Shown: piece after piece, positions 44,702-53,626 of the stretch | How the letters are laid out: the number at the start of each line of letters is the position of its first letter | How positions within the stretch are numbered: the first letter of the stretch is position 1 | Assembly: GCA_030434875.1 (NCBI GenBank) | Contig: JAUISW010000001.1 | Coordinates: forward strand, 755,501-819,500 | Direction: 5' to 3' | DNA length: 64,000 nucleotides | Source of the DNA: Lachnospiraceae bacterium C1.1 | GTDB lineage: Bacteria; Bacillota; Clostridia; Lachnospirales; Lachnospiraceae | Position numbers and translations under genes: made by a program | The notes under the pieces: model-generated | Databases searched by the model: none | The model's input: the letters and a program-made list of their open reading frames with translations, nothing else | Told to the model about the DNA's origin: nothing

Positions 44702-45569
44702 GATTGCGGATTTTGTAATTGAATATCATGGTGACTCGGATTATATGCATGAGCGCTTTGGGGATTTTGCCTGTGACAATGCTGAGAAGACTGACATGAC
44801 TTTAAGTATTGTTGAGAAAAGACCCTTTTTCCCGAGATATATCTGGAATAAGGGAACTCGTATGGGACTATTTCATATATATTGGGACAAAGACTGCACA
44901 TATCAGTATTTTCCGCATCAGCAGCATGGCGGAGTGAGATTGATTGAGATAAAAAATAATTTTAAGGATTTTACTTATTATATTTGTGATAAGAAGGATA
45001 GTTCTTATGTCAAGCAGTTCGGAGCAAATGAATACAAAGAGTACATGCAGGGAATAGTGTTCAATTTTCTTCAGCAATCTTTTTATAATATGATACTTTT
45101 TGAAAATGCTATGTCGGTGCATTCGGCATCGGTTATATACCATGATAAAGCATTGATCTTCTCAGCCCCCTCGGGTACGGGAAAGAGTACCCAGGCGGAA
45201 AAATGGATGCGACTCTTGGGTTGTGAATGCCTTGACGGTGATGTGACTGTGTGCAGGGAAATTGACGGAAAGTTCTTTGTATATGGACTGCCCTGGTGTG
45301 GAAGTTCAGGAATCTACTTAAACAAAAAAGTGGAAGTCGGGGCATTTGTTTTTCTGAAGCAGGCTTCTGAAAATACAGTGCGTATTCCGTCTGTAAGGGA
45401 AAAAATTGGATATGTATTCTCGTCAACCTTTTCAGAAGGCTGGAATGATGAGATGAATCAGAAGCGCTCGGAAATTACAGGGAAGATCATTGAGAATACA
45501 GACATTTACGAATTTGCCTGCAATCTTGATGATGAGTCGGTAGAGGTTCTGAGGAGAGAGATATTTTGA
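44673..45569 (+). CDS. HprK-like kinase of the second RiPP locus
   Basis: A 298-residue protein with a SAPSGTGKST P-loop near residue 165 and CLDGDVTVC, an acidic HprK-like motif, about 25 residues later. The N-terminal half shows no known domain but has the same size as in the kinase at 33158. It is thus the second kinase of this type in the window. It probably phosphorylates a Ser or Thr on the nearby precursor. It overlaps the exporter gene by 29 bp. Confidence 0.82.
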   Translation: MVICQLKKYKIADFVIEYHGDSDYMHERFGDFACDNAEKTDMTLSIVEKRPFFPRYIWNKGTRMGLFHIYWDKDCTYQYFPHQQHGGVRLIEIKNNFKDFTYYICDKKDSSYVKQFGANEYKEYMQGIVFNFLQQSFYNMILFENAMSVHSASVIYHDKALIFSAPSGTGKSTQAEKWMRLLGCECLDGDVTVCREIDGKFFVYGLPWCGSSGIYLNKKVEVGAFVFLKQASENTVRIPSVREKIGYVFSSTFSEGWNDEMNQKRSEITGKIIENTDIYEFACNLDDESVEVLRREIF

Positions 45570-45617
45570 CCTTGGCATAATAGAATATAACAATTGTGTT
45601 AGCTTCGAAAAAAAAGA

Positions 45618-45646
45618 TTGAATTTTTTGTGTACATTTGGTAATAT
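45618..45646 (+). promoter_or_regulatory. Promoter of the second precursor gene
   Basis: A TTGAAT -35 box (45618-45623), a 17-bp spacer and a TAATAT -10 box (45641-45646) lie about 90 bp before the precursor start. The precursor can thus be transcribed independently of the enzyme genes. Confidence 0.65.
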
Positions 45647-45736
45647 ATCCTTTGTTGTATAACAAGCGATACAATATACAGTATGCTTGCGTAATTCAAA
45701 ATGAATTAAATTTTTGAGTAATTGAGGTGCGGAATA

Positions 45737-46003
45737 ATGAAGAAAAATTACGAAAAGCCGGTATTGAATTCATCAATGACCGGAACTCTTGAGGGTGTTT
45801 ATGCGGCTTATGGTTTGAGCTGTACTACGGGGTCAGCCAACCCTGGAAATGATGACAACGGCGGAAACGGTGGAAATCCTGATCCTGGCATCGATCCTGT
45901 TGTAGACCCGCATGCTAATTGTGAAAGCGGATGGATTCCGTTTATTGGTACAGTTTGGTGGTATCCTGGACAACAACATCTTTTGTGGAATTGGCATAAG
46001 TAA
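45737..46003 (+). CDS. Candidate RiPP precursor, Gly/Asn/Asp- and Trp-rich, 88 aa
   Basis: An 88-residue peptide; ATG 45737 is preferred, preceded by TGAGGTGCGG, over the longer frame from 45722. The leader has Y5-x-x-P8-x-L10, the YxxPxL motif read by PqqD-type RRE proteins. T30 and G32 match a lasso rule (Thr at -2, Gly first), with D39 and D40 at ring positions 8 and 9. The following part is Gly/Asn/Asp/Pro-rich (32-58); the end has W66, W74, W75, W84, W86. Cysteines are at 29 and 62. It directly precedes the PqqD and peptidase genes. I know no named family. Confidence 0.7.
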   Translation: MKKNYEKPVLNSSMTGTLEGVYAAYGLSCTTGSANPGNDDNGGNGGNPDPGIDPVVDPHANCESGWIPFIGTVWWYPGQQHLLWNWHK

Positions 46004-46030
46004 TAATCGTGTTTTGGATTGCTTTTTGGC

Positions 46031-46063
46031 AATGGCGTTGGATGCGTTCCAACGCCATTTTTT
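46031..46063 (+). terminator. Terminator after the second precursor gene
   Basis: A perfect 12-bp stem (46031-46042 with 46048-46059), a five-base loop and a T-run to 46063. It lies between the precursor and the PqqD gene, as is usual where the precursor is made in excess over the enzymes. Confidence 0.9.
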
Positions 46064-46077
46064 GAGGGTAAAGTTTC

Positions 46078-46347
46078 ATGCGTTTAAACAAAGAATTTTC
46101 AATCTGTGAAGTAGCAGGCAAGTCATTCCTTGCACCGACAGGTTCAAAGGTAATGGACGTAAACAAGATGATGGACTTAAATGACACATCTCTTTTCATT
46201 ATCAATCTGCTGAAAGAAAATGATATGACTCACGAGGAGCTTCTTGACAAAATGCTCGATGAGTATGAGATCGACAGGGCTACAGCAGATGCAGACTTAA
46301 AGGAATTTATCGAAAAGGCAGTTTCGGCAGGAGTTATATTAAAATGA
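46078..46347 (+). CDS. PqqD-family RRE protein (B1-like)
   Basis: An 89-residue PqqD-type protein, the RiPP recognition element that binds leader peptides. It has the typical small fold pattern, with conserved strands at about 18-35 and a helix ending in LNDTSLFIINLL. GAGGG precedes ATG 46078. It is the only RRE protein in the window and could serve both this precursor and the lasso precursor at 35993, whose locus has no B1 gene. Confidence 0.87.
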   Translation: MRLNKEFSICEVAGKSFLAPTGSKVMDVNKMMDLNDTSLFIINLLKENDMTHEELLDKMLDEYEIDRATADADLKEFIEKAVSAGVILK

Positions 46348-46820
46348 TGGAGCAGCCGGGCAATCGTGAGGATAAGATTGCTACAGATGAATGGATGCCG
46401 ATTTACTTAAAAGGTATCGAAATGGGGCAGACCGTGAAACTGACACCTTTCGGTTTCAGCATGTATCCGCTTCTGGTGGGAGGCAGGGACAGCCTGCTCT
46501 TAAAAAAAATAGACAGGAAACTTAAGCGCGGCGATATATGTCTTTACCGCAGGGATAATGGCATATATGTTACGCATACCGTATATAAAGTTGACGACAA
46601 AGGTACATACTTTCTCGGAGAAAGCCAGCAGGATATTGAGGGACCTTTAAGGGATGATCAGATTCTTGCTCTGGCTGAAGGTTTTATCAGACGCGGTAAA
46701 GAGCACTCGTGCTATGAGAAAAGCTACAGATTCTTTCACGAAATCTGGCTCCGCTTAAGACCTTTTAGAATAAGATTGATAAAGATTTACCGACGTGTTT
46801 TTGGAAAGTCGGATATTTAA
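46344..46820 (+). CDS. SipW-like serine peptidase (S24/S26 type)
   Basis: A 158-residue peptidase of the S24/S26 superfamily. The catalytic serine lies in FGFSMYP, and LKRGDICLY is the usual following block. VTHTVYKV has a histidine where SipW/Sec11-type signal peptidases use a Ser-His pair. No N-terminal helix is present; a short hydrophobic stretch occurs near the end. The start overlaps the PqqD stop as ATGA. It is a likely leader peptidase for the 88-residue precursor, since no C39 or B2 protease is in this locus. Confidence 0.8.
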   Translation: MMEQPGNREDKIATDEWMPIYLKGIEMGQTVKLTPFGFSMYPLLVGGRDSLLLKKIDRKLKRGDICLYRRDNGIYVTHTVYKVDDKGTYFLGESQQDIEGPLRDDQILALAEGFIRRGKEHSCYEKSYRFFHEIWLRLRPFRIRLIKIYRRVFGKSDI

Positions 46821-46834
46821 GGCTTTTAAGAAAT

Positions 46835-47944
46835 ATGAATAATTTGGCTAAAAGGGTAAGCATCATAATCCCCGCATATAATATAGAAGATTACATCGGA
46901 AACTGTCTTGACAGCGTTATTGCCCAGACTATGGATAAGTCAGATATGGAGATCATCGTTGTGGATGATGGCTCCACGGACGGAACTGCGGCAGTTATTG
47001 ATGAATATGCAGGTAAATATGAATATATAAAAGCAATACATAAGAAGAATGAAGGAGTTTCCGCGGCGAGAAATGACGGAATAGCAGCGGCTTCGGGAGA
47101 TTACATCTTTTTCTTCGATGGTGATGATTTCGAGGAAAAAGAGACCTGCGCGGAACTCACGGAAATTATAGAGAGGGAGTCGGCTGACGCTGTTATCTAT
47201 GGATATCACAGATATGCCGACGGAGCAGTCTATGAGACAAACCTTCCAAGATTTGACAGGACTGTTTATGAAGGGGACAGCATCATAAAAGATGTCATGC
47301 CGGCATTTATCGGTCTTTCCAATGAGGATGTAAATAACTGGATCGCAGGAAAGCCCGATTCACTCTATGTTGAGAATCCGGCTCTTTGGAGAATCCTTTG
47401 CAAGAGAAGCATTATCACAGAGAACGGTCTCAAATTTGATACGACACTTAAAGTCGGTGAGGATACCTGCTTTATTTCGGAGTATTTAAGCTGCTGCAGC
47501 AAGGTTTACGTTCAGCAGAAGTGCTATTACTATCTTGTGACACGTTCCAGTTCGGCAATTTTCAGATACGAGAGAGAACCGCTTTCAAAGCTTGACGGCA
47601 AGAAGAGACTGAACGACGCAAGAGAGCGTCTGGTTGAGAGAATAAAGAAGCGCAAAGGTGTGGACGTGACAGATACTTTCGCCGGAACGATCGTAATGTC
47701 TGTAATTGAGATGGCATTCCTTCTTTCGAAAAAGAATCCGTCTGTTTCAAGAAAAGACCGCTATGCAGGATATAAGAGCTTTACAGAGGACAAAAGAGTA
47801 AGAAAACTTATCGATCGATTCGAAGTCGGCAGCGGTTCATTCGTTAAGCGTATGCCCTTTATCCTCTTGAAAAAGGGCTGCTTTGGAATGCTTTTTACCG
47901 CTGCGACCATGTTGCATATTATAGGTTATGAATTCAAAAGATAA
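46835..47944 (+). CDS. Family 2 glycosyltransferase
   Basis: A 369-residue GT2 enzyme with VSIIIPAYNIEDYI, VDDGSTDGT and FFFDGDDFE. It is the last gene of the second RiPP-like locus and follows the peptidase by 14 bp. A C-terminal hydrophobic stretch may associate with the membrane. With the GT2 at 42000 it raises the possibility of a glycosylated peptide. Confidence 0.92.
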   Translation: MNNLAKRVSIIIPAYNIEDYIGNCLDSVIAQTMDKSDMEIIVVDDGSTDGTAAVIDEYAGKYEYIKAIHKKNEGVSAARNDGIAAASGDYIFFFDGDDFEEKETCAELTEIIERESADAVIYGYHRYADGAVYETNLPRFDRTVYEGDSIIKDVMPAFIGLSNEDVNNWIAGKPDSLYVENPALWRILCKRSIITENGLKFDTTLKVGEDTCFISEYLSCCSKVYVQQKCYYYLVTRSSSAIFRYEREPLSKLDGKKRLNDARERLVERIKKRKGVDVTDTFAGTIVMSVIEMAFLLSKKNPSVSRKDRYAGYKSFTEDKRVRKLIDRFEVGSGSFVKRMPFILLKKGCFGMLFTAATMLHIIGYEFKR

Positions 47945-47963
47945 GATAAATGGTTAAAATAGC

Positions 47964-47992
47964 TTGACGATATCAGCTATCAATGATATATT
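47964..47992 (+). promoter_or_regulatory. Promoter of the rimP-nusA-infB operon
   Basis: TTGACG (47964-47969), 17-bp spacer, TATATT (47987-47992). It lies about 80 bp before the rimP TTG start. The hairpin at 48008-48031 falls within the resulting leader. Confidence 0.65.
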
Positions 47993-48007
47993 TATTAAGT
48001 AACTACG

Positions 48008-48037
48008 AAGTGGGCTCATACGAGTCCACTTTCTTTT
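48008..48037 (+). terminator. Hairpin with T-rich tail before rimP
   Basis: A ten-base stem (48008-48017 with 48022-48031, one G-T pair) and a T-rich tail to 48037. It could end the upstream glycosyltransferase operon, or act as an attenuator at the head of the nusA operon, whose predicted promoter lies just upstream. Confidence 0.65.
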
Positions 48038-48073
48038 CGTGTATAAACGGGTTACTTTTCACGGAGGAGAACA

Positions 48074-48358
48074 TTGGATAAAAACGCGGTAGCACAGAAA
48101 TTTGCTGAAATTGTCAGACCGGTGACGGATGAATATGGTTTTAGTCTGATCGAAACAGAATATGTTAATGAGAGTGGTAATTATTTCCTGAGAGCTTATA
48201 TTGATAAGCCTGAGGGAATAACGATAGATGATTGTGTGCTTGTGAGCCGCAGGGTGAGCAAGCTTCTCGACCGTGAGGATTATATAAAAGAAGCTTACAC
48301 GATGGAAATTTGCTCTAAAGGATTTATGGATGAGAGCGATGCGAAAGGAGAAACTTGA
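48074..48358 (+). CDS. rimP: RimP, short form lacking the C-terminal domain
   Basis: A 94-residue protein that matches only the N-terminal domain of ribosome maturation factor RimP, ending soon after YTMEICSKG, where the usual protein goes on with LDRPL and an SH3-like domain of about 60-70 residues. It starts with TTG at 48074 after GGAGGAGA. NusA begins two bases after its stop, so no room is left for the missing domain. RimP helps 30S subunit assembly; the short form probably retains only the S12-binding fold or is impaired. Confidence 0.85.
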   Translation: MDKNAVAQKFAEIVRPVTDEYGFSLIETEYVNESGNYFLRAYIDKPEGITIDDCVLVSRRVSKLLDREDYIKEAYTMEICSKGFMDESDAKGET

Positions 48359-48360
48359 AT

Positions 48361-49626
48361 ATGGCTACGAGAAAAAAGTCAGGTAAGTCTGCAAAGGATG
48401 AGAGCCAGAAGAATGAACTGCTGGAGGCAATACTCCTTCTTGAAAAGGAAAAGTCAATAAGCAGAGACACTCTTTTTGATGCAATTGAAAATTCATTGCT
48501 TACTGCCTGCAAGAATAATTTCGGACGTGCCGATAATATTCACTGCGAAATAGACAGAGAGACTTGTGAATATTTTCTTTACGCAGAAAAGACTGTAGTC
48601 GAGAATGTTAAAGACGATCTCATGGAGGTAACTCTTGAGGAAGCCGCAAAATATGATCCTGCAGCTGACTATGGTTCAGTTGTCAAGGTCAGACTCGAAA
48701 GCAAAGAATTCGGACGTATCGCCACACAGAATGCCAAGAACGTTATATTGCAGAAAATCCGAGAGGAAGAAAAGAATGCAATATATAATGAGTTCGCAAC
48801 AAAAGAGCATAATATCATTACCGGAACTGTACAGAGATTTGTTGGAAGAAATATAAGCATCAATCTTGGTACTGCAGATGCAATTCTCACTGAGAATGAA
48901 CAGGTTAAGGGTGAGGAACTTAAGCCGAACGACAGAGTTAAGGTTTATGTTCTTGAAGTAAGAAATATGACAAGAGGACCTAAGATCCTTGTTAGCCGTA
49001 CTCACCCGGAACTTGTACGCAGGCTCTTTGAGAATGAGGTTACTGAGATATCTGACGGAACTGTTGAAATTAAGGAAATTTCACGTGAAGCAGGATCCAG
49101 AACAAAGATGGCAGTCTGGAGCAATAATTCTGATGTAGATGCTGTAGGTGCATGCGTCGGAATGAATGGTGCGAGAGTAAATGCCATTGTTGAAGAGCTT
49201 GGCGGTGAGAAGATCGATGTAATTGACTGGGATGAAAATCCGGCAATCTTCATCGAAAATGCACTTTCGCCTGCAAAGGTTGTATCTGTTATCGTTGACG
49301 GCGATGAAAAGACTGCGAAGGTAGTTGTTCCTGATTACCAGCTTTCGCTTGCAATCGGTAAAGAAGGACAGAATGCACGTCTTGCTGCACGTCTTACAGG
49401 ATACAAGATTGATATTAAGTCAGAAACTCAGGCTAAGGATGCTCCGGGATTCAGAATGGAAGATTATCTTGATGACGGAGACGAGGAAGAATTCTATGAT
49501 GAGGATGAGTCTGCTGAGGATGAGGAATTTGATTACACATCAGAACCTGAATATTTAGCAGATGAAGAGCCTGAAATGGAGTCTGGCGAATCTTTTGAGG
49601 AAGCAGCTGAGAACAGTGAAGAATAA
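48361..49626 (+). CDS. nusA: Transcription termination/antitermination factor NusA
   Basis: A 421-residue NusA: N-terminal RNA polymerase-binding domain (about 1-135), S1 domain (about 137-200), KH1 (about 205-280) and KH2 (about 285-350, with SLAIGKEGQNARLAARLTG). A very acidic tail of about 60 residues replaces the Gram-negative repeats. It binds RNA polymerase and RNA to control pausing. The start is ATG 48361, after AAAGGAGA; TTG 48355 overlaps rimP. Confidence 0.97.
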   Translation: MATRKKSGKSAKDESQKNELLEAILLLEKEKSISRDTLFDAIENSLLTACKNNFGRADNIHCEIDRETCEYFLYAEKTVVENVKDDLMEVTLEEAAKYDPAADYGSVVKVRLESKEFGRIATQNAKNVILQKIREEEKNAIYNEFATKEHNIITGTVQRFVGRNISINLGTADAILTENEQVKGEELKPNDRVKVYVLEVRNMTRGPKILVSRTHPELVRRLFENEVTEISDGTVEIKEISREAGSRTKMAVWSNNSDVDAVGACVGMNGARVNAIVEELGGEKIDVIDWDENPAIFIENALSPAKVVSVIVDGDEKTAKVVVPDYQLSLAIGKEGQNARLAARLTGYKIDIKSETQAKDAPGFRMEDYLDDGDEEEFYDEDESAEDEEFDYTSEPEYLADEEPEMESGESFEEAAENSEE

Positions 49627-49903
49627 TTCAAAAGTAACCGGTGGCAATAAAGCCGAAAAAGTAACTCGAAGGTGCATAGGATGCGGAAGCATAAAGCCTA
49701 AGAGTGAGCTCGTAAGAATTGTAAGGAATAAAGAAGGGGAAGTTTCTATAGACTTTACCTTGCGGGCAAACGGACGCGGAGCTTATATTTGCAGGAATAA
49801 GGATTGCCTGAAAAAAGCTATAGCGTCTAAGGCTTTGAACCGTTCATTTAAATGTGAAATAGATAGTGAACTAACAGATGGTCTTCTGAACCTGGATTTT
49901 TGA
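49616..49903 (+). CDS. ylxR: YlxR-family RNA-binding protein (RnpM)
   Basis: A 95-residue protein starting at GTG 49616 inside the end of nusA; the longer frame from 49562 is unlikely. It has the conserved TRRCIGCGS, KSELVRIVR, GRGAYIC and CLKKAI blocks of the YlxR family, reported as an RNase P modulator in Bacillus subtilis. It is always found between nusA and infB in Bacillota. Confidence 0.92.
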   Translation: MKNNSKVTGGNKAEKVTRRCIGCGSIKPKSELVRIVRNKEGEVSIDFTLRANGRGAYICRNKDCLKKAIASKALNRSFKCEIDSELTDGLLNLDF

Positions 49904-49988
49904 CTTCGATGATCAGAGTGGTTGAAGTTTTATGGAACAGATGCCACAAAGATTTAATAGCAGAAGCAAAAAGGAGTTGATAATTCGG

Positions 49989-50291
49989 GTGCAGGATAAG
50001 GTTTTTTCTTTGTTAGGATTAGCCACGAGAGCCGGAAAGATCGTAAGCGGAGAATTTTCCGTTGAAAAGGCGGTTAAGGCAAAGACGGCAAAACTGGTAA
50101 TGGTTTCTGTCGATGCCTCGGAAAATACGGCAAAGAAGTTTAGTGATAAATGTAAATTTTATAATATTCCGATACGTTTTTACGGAACCAAGGAAGCGCT
50201 TGGCGCGGCAATCGGCAAAGAGCTGAGATCAACTGCGGCAGTAATGGACGAGGGTTTTGCGAATACGATATTGAAGCGTCTGGAGGAGTGA
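49989..50291 (+). CDS. ylxQ: L7Ae-family ribosomal protein-like, YlxQ
   Basis: A 100-residue L7Ae/L30e/S12e-type kink-turn RNA-binding protein. GTG 49989 is chosen because AAGGAG precedes it by 12 nt and the resulting length and start (VQDKVFSLLGLATRAGKIVSG) fit the family. The frame is open from ATG 49932, so a longer form is possible. Confidence 0.88.
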   Translation: MQDKVFSLLGLATRAGKIVSGEFSVEKAVKAKTAKLVMVSVDASENTAKKFSDKCKFYNIPIRFYGTKEALGAAIGKELRSTAAVMDEGFANTILKRLEE

Positions 50292-50295
50292 TTGA

Positions 50296-53232
50296 ATGGC
50301 AAAAATGCAGATTATGAAAATAACGAAGGAACTGAAGGATAAGGGTGTCAACATTAGTAATAAGGATGTTGTTGAATTCCTGAAAGATAAGGGAGCAGAT
50401 GTTGCCAATCACATGTCTTCTATCGATGATGAGTATATAAAGTTGGTACGTGACAAATTCAGCCCTGACGAGAAAAATCAGAATAACAGGACGGAGGACA
50501 AAAGTACGGAGCAGAACAATACAGCCAAGTCCGAGGCTACACGCGACAATGAGAAAAAAATGCAGAAACCTCAGAAAAATAAACATATAATATTTGCAAC
50601 TACAAATTCTTCAAATGGCAAGAGTCGTTCGGGAAATCGTCAGATCGTACGTATCTCAAATGGACGTATTGAGGATGACAAGCCCAAGAAAAAGACATTC
50701 AAGCATGCAGAAAATGCTGTAGAAACAGCTGCAGCCGTTAAAGAAGAGAAAGCTTCCAATGAGGAGCAGCAGCCTAAGAAAAACGTTATGGTCGAAGAGA
50801 AGAAAGTAGAGAAAGCTCAGGAAGTTAAAACTGAGGAAGTTAAAACAGCAGAAGTAAAGACAGAACCTGTTAAGGCAGAGCCGGCAAAAGATGCTTCAGC
50901 TAAAAAGTCTGAAGCAGCTCCCGAGAAAAAGGAAGAGGGCAAGGCTCGTGTCATAGGTAATGTTTTTGCAAATATGGAGAAGCTTAAGAAGGAGCGTGCA
51001 GCCAGACAGCAGAGTAATGCTGCAGCAAATTCTAACGGCGGACAGAGAAATAATAACCGCGGAAATGACAGGAACAACGACAGAAACGATAGAAACAATA
51101 GAAATAATTCCGGAAATGGCGGTAATTTCAATGACAGAAATCAGGGACAAAATAGAGGAGGCTTTAACCGTAATGAGGGGCGTAATCAGAACGGCTCTCG
51201 TCCTTACGGTAATTCTCGCGGTGGTTCAGGAGATATGCGAGGAAACCAGAGGCCGGGCAATCAGCAGCAGGGTCAGACAGGCCGCGGCGGATTTGAAGCA
51301 GATGCACCGGTAAAGGAATTAGGAAGACGTGGTGATTCTGACAGAAGAAGACAGAATGAAGCAAGACGTCGTAAGGAGCAGAATCTTGAGGATGCTATGG
51401 AAGAAAAGCAGGTTAAGAAATATAATCCTCATGGATTCCACAAGCCGGCACCTGTTGAGAAAAAGCAGGAAGAGCAGATCAAGGTTATCACAATTCCGGA
51501 AAGTCTTACGATCAGAGAGCTTGCCGATAACATGAAGATGCAGCCTTCTGCTATTATTAAAAAACTTTTCCTTGAAGGCAAAGTCGTTACCCTTAATACA
51601 GAAGTTTCTTATGAAGAGGCTGAAGAAATTGCACTCGGTTATGATATTCTCTGTGAACACGAAAAGAAGGTTGATGTGATCGCAGATCTCCTTCATGAGG
51701 ATGAAGAAGATGATAAGGACATGCAGAAGAGACCTCCTGTTGTCTGTGTAATGGGACATGTTGACCATGGTAAAACATCGCTTCTTGATAAGATCAGACA
51801 GTCACATGTTACAGAACGTGAGGCAGGTGGTATTACTCAGGCTATCGGTGCTTACGTTGTTAAGATCAATGACAAGAAGATAACCTTCCTTGACACACCC
51901 GGACACGAGGCGTTTACTGCTATGCGTATGAGAGGTGCTACAGCAACGGATATTGCAATCCTTGTAGTTGCAGCCGATGATGGTGTTATGCCGCAGACAG
52001 TAGAAGCTATCAACCATGCAAAAGCTGCAGGCGTAGATATTATCATAGCAGTAAACAAAATGGATAAGCCTAATGCAAATATTGACCGTGTAAAGCAGGA
52101 ACTTGCTGAATATGAGCTTATTCCTGAGGATTGGGGCGGATCAACGGTATTTGTTCCTGTGTCGGCAAAGACAGGTGAAGGTATCGATCAGCTTCTTGAG
52201 ATGTGTATCCTTTCTGCAGATATGCTTGAACTTAAGGCTAATCCAAACAGACAGGCAAGAGGACTTGTTATCGAGGCAAGACTTGATAAGGGCAGAGGAC
52301 CTGTTACAACAATTCTTGTACAGAAGGGAACACTTCATGTAGGAGACTTTGTAGCAGTTGGTCAGTGTCACGGAAGAGTTCGTGCGATGCTTGATGAGAA
52401 CGGAAAACGTATCAAGGAGGCAGGACCTTCAACACCTGCTGAGATATTAGGTCTTGATGACGTTCCGGAAGCAGGAGAAATTTTTGTTTCACCTGAAACA
52501 GATAAAGAGGCAAAGACATTTGCTGATACATTCAAGGCTCAGCATAAGAAAGAGCTTCTTAATGAGACAAAGAGCCGTATGTCACTTGATGATCTTTATT
52601 CACAGATCAAAGAGGGCGATCTTAAGGAATTTAATGTTATCCTTAAGGCAGATGTACAGGGTTCGGTTGAAGCCCTTAAAGCAAGTCTGCTTAAGCTTTC
52701 AAATGAAGAGGTTGCACTTAAGGTTATTCACGGAGGAGTTGGTGCTATCAACGAGTCCGATGTAATCCTTGCATCAGCTTCAAACGCTATCATTATCGGA
52801 TTTAACGTTCGTGCCGATAATATGGCTAAGCAGTCAGCAGAGACAGAAAATGTAGATATCAGACTTTATAAGGTAATCTACCAGGCTATAGACGATGTTG
52901 AAGCTGCCATGAAGGGAATGCTTGCTCCGGTATACGAGGAAAAGATCATCGGACATGCAGAGATCAGACAGATATTCAAGGCTTCGGCAATCGGAAATAT
53001 TTCAGGTTCCTATGTCACAGGCGGTATGGTTGAGAGAGGATGCTCTGTCAGAATATTCCGTGGTGAGGAAAAGATATTCGAGGGCGCACTTGCTTCATTA
53101 AAGCGTTTCAAGGACGATGTAAAGGAAGTAAGAGAAGGCTACGAATGTGGACTTGTATTTGACGGATTTGATGCAGTCCAGGAACTTGATACTGTCGAAT
53201 TCTATAAGATGGTAGAGGTCGAAAGGAAATAA
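50296..53232 (+). CDS. infB: Translation initiation factor IF-2
   Basis: A 978-residue IF-2. The N-terminal helical domain is followed by a long, low-complexity charged and Asn/Gly/Arg-rich region (about 60-380), a second IF2N domain and then the GTPase core. G1 is GHVDHGKTS at 487-495, then DTPGHEAF and NKMD, with domains C1 and C2 to the end. It places fMet-tRNA on the 30S subunit. GGAGGAG precedes ATG 50296. Confidence 0.98.
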   Translation: MAKMQIMKITKELKDKGVNISNKDVVEFLKDKGADVANHMSSIDDEYIKLVRDKFSPDEKNQNNRTEDKSTEQNNTAKSEATRDNEKKMQKPQKNKHIIFATTNSSNGKSRSGNRQIVRISNGRIEDDKPKKKTFKHAENAVETAAAVKEEKASNEEQQPKKNVMVEEKKVEKAQEVKTEEVKTAEVKTEPVKAEPAKDASAKKSEAAPEKKEEGKARVIGNVFANMEKLKKERAARQQSNAAANSNGGQRNNNRGNDRNNDRNDRNNRNNSGNGGNFNDRNQGQNRGGFNRNEGRNQNGSRPYGNSRGGSGDMRGNQRPGNQQQGQTGRGGFEADAPVKELGRRGDSDRRRQNEARRRKEQNLEDAMEEKQVKKYNPHGFHKPAPVEKKQEEQIKVITIPESLTIRELADNMKMQPSAIIKKLFLEGKVVTLNTEVSYEEAEEIALGYDILCEHEKKVDVIADLLHEDEEDDKDMQKRPPVVCVMGHVDHGKTSLLDKIRQSHVTEREAGGITQAIGAYVVKINDKKITFLDTPGHEAFTAMRMRGATATDIAILVVAADDGVMPQTVEAINHAKAAGVDIIIAVNKMDKPNANIDRVKQELAEYELIPEDWGGSTVFVPVSAKTGEGIDQLLEMCILSADMLELKANPNRQARGLVIEARLDKGRGPVTTILVQKGTLHVGDFVAVGQCHGRVRAMLDENGKRIKEAGPSTPAEILGLDDVPEAGEIFVSPETDKEAKTFADTFKAQHKKELLNETKSRMSLDDLYSQIKEGDLKEFNVILKADVQGSVEALKASLLKLSNEEVALKVIHGGVGAINESDVILASASNAIIIGFNVRADNMAKQSAETENVDIRLYKVIYQAIDDVEAAMKGMLAPVYEEKIIGHAEIRQIFKASAIGNISGSYVTGGMVERGCSVRIFRGEEKIFEGALASLKRFKDDVKEVREGYECGLVFDGFDAVQELDTVEFYKMVEVERK

Positions 53233-53233
53233 G

Positions 53234-53623
53234 TTGAGAAAGAATTCAACAAAAAATAATAGAATAAACGGAGAGGTTATGCGTGCGCTTTCCGAGATCA
53301 TCCGTGAAGTAAAGGATCCCAGAGTGGATCTTTTTACTTCTGTTACGGATGTAATAGTTGCACCTGATCTTAAGACCTGCAAGGTATTTGTAAGCGTTCT
53401 CGGAGATGATGAAAAACGCAGAAATACCCTTGAAGGGCTTAATTCAGCAAAGGGATTTATAAGACGTGAGCTTGCGCATATTGTAAATTTAAGAAATACG
53501 CCTGAGCTCAAGTTCTTTATGGATGATTCCATTGAATATGGTGTTGACATGTCAAAGAAGATAGAAGATGTCATTGCACATGATAATCTCAACGCCAGAG
53601 AAGATGAAGACACAGAGGGGTGA
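53234..53623 (+). CDS. rbfA: Ribosome-binding factor A
   Basis: A 129-residue KH-fold protein needed for 16S rRNA 5' processing and cold growth. It has RINGEVMRALSEIIREVKDPR and FFMDDSIEYG. The start is TTG 53234, one base after the infB stop, with AAAGGAAAT as ribosome site. Confidence 0.95.
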   Translation: MRKNSTKNNRINGEVMRALSEIIREVKDPRVDLFTSVTDVIVAPDLKTCKVFVSVLGDDEKRRNTLEGLNSAKGFIRRELAHIVNLRNTPELKFFMDDSIEYGVDMSKKIEDVIAHDNLNAREDEDTEG

Positions 53624-53626
53624 ATG

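Noticed and set aside
53098..53613. A 171-codon minus-strand frame over rbfA
   Set aside because: Fully antisense to conserved infB and rbfA sequence; Ser/Phe-rich composition and no ribosome site.
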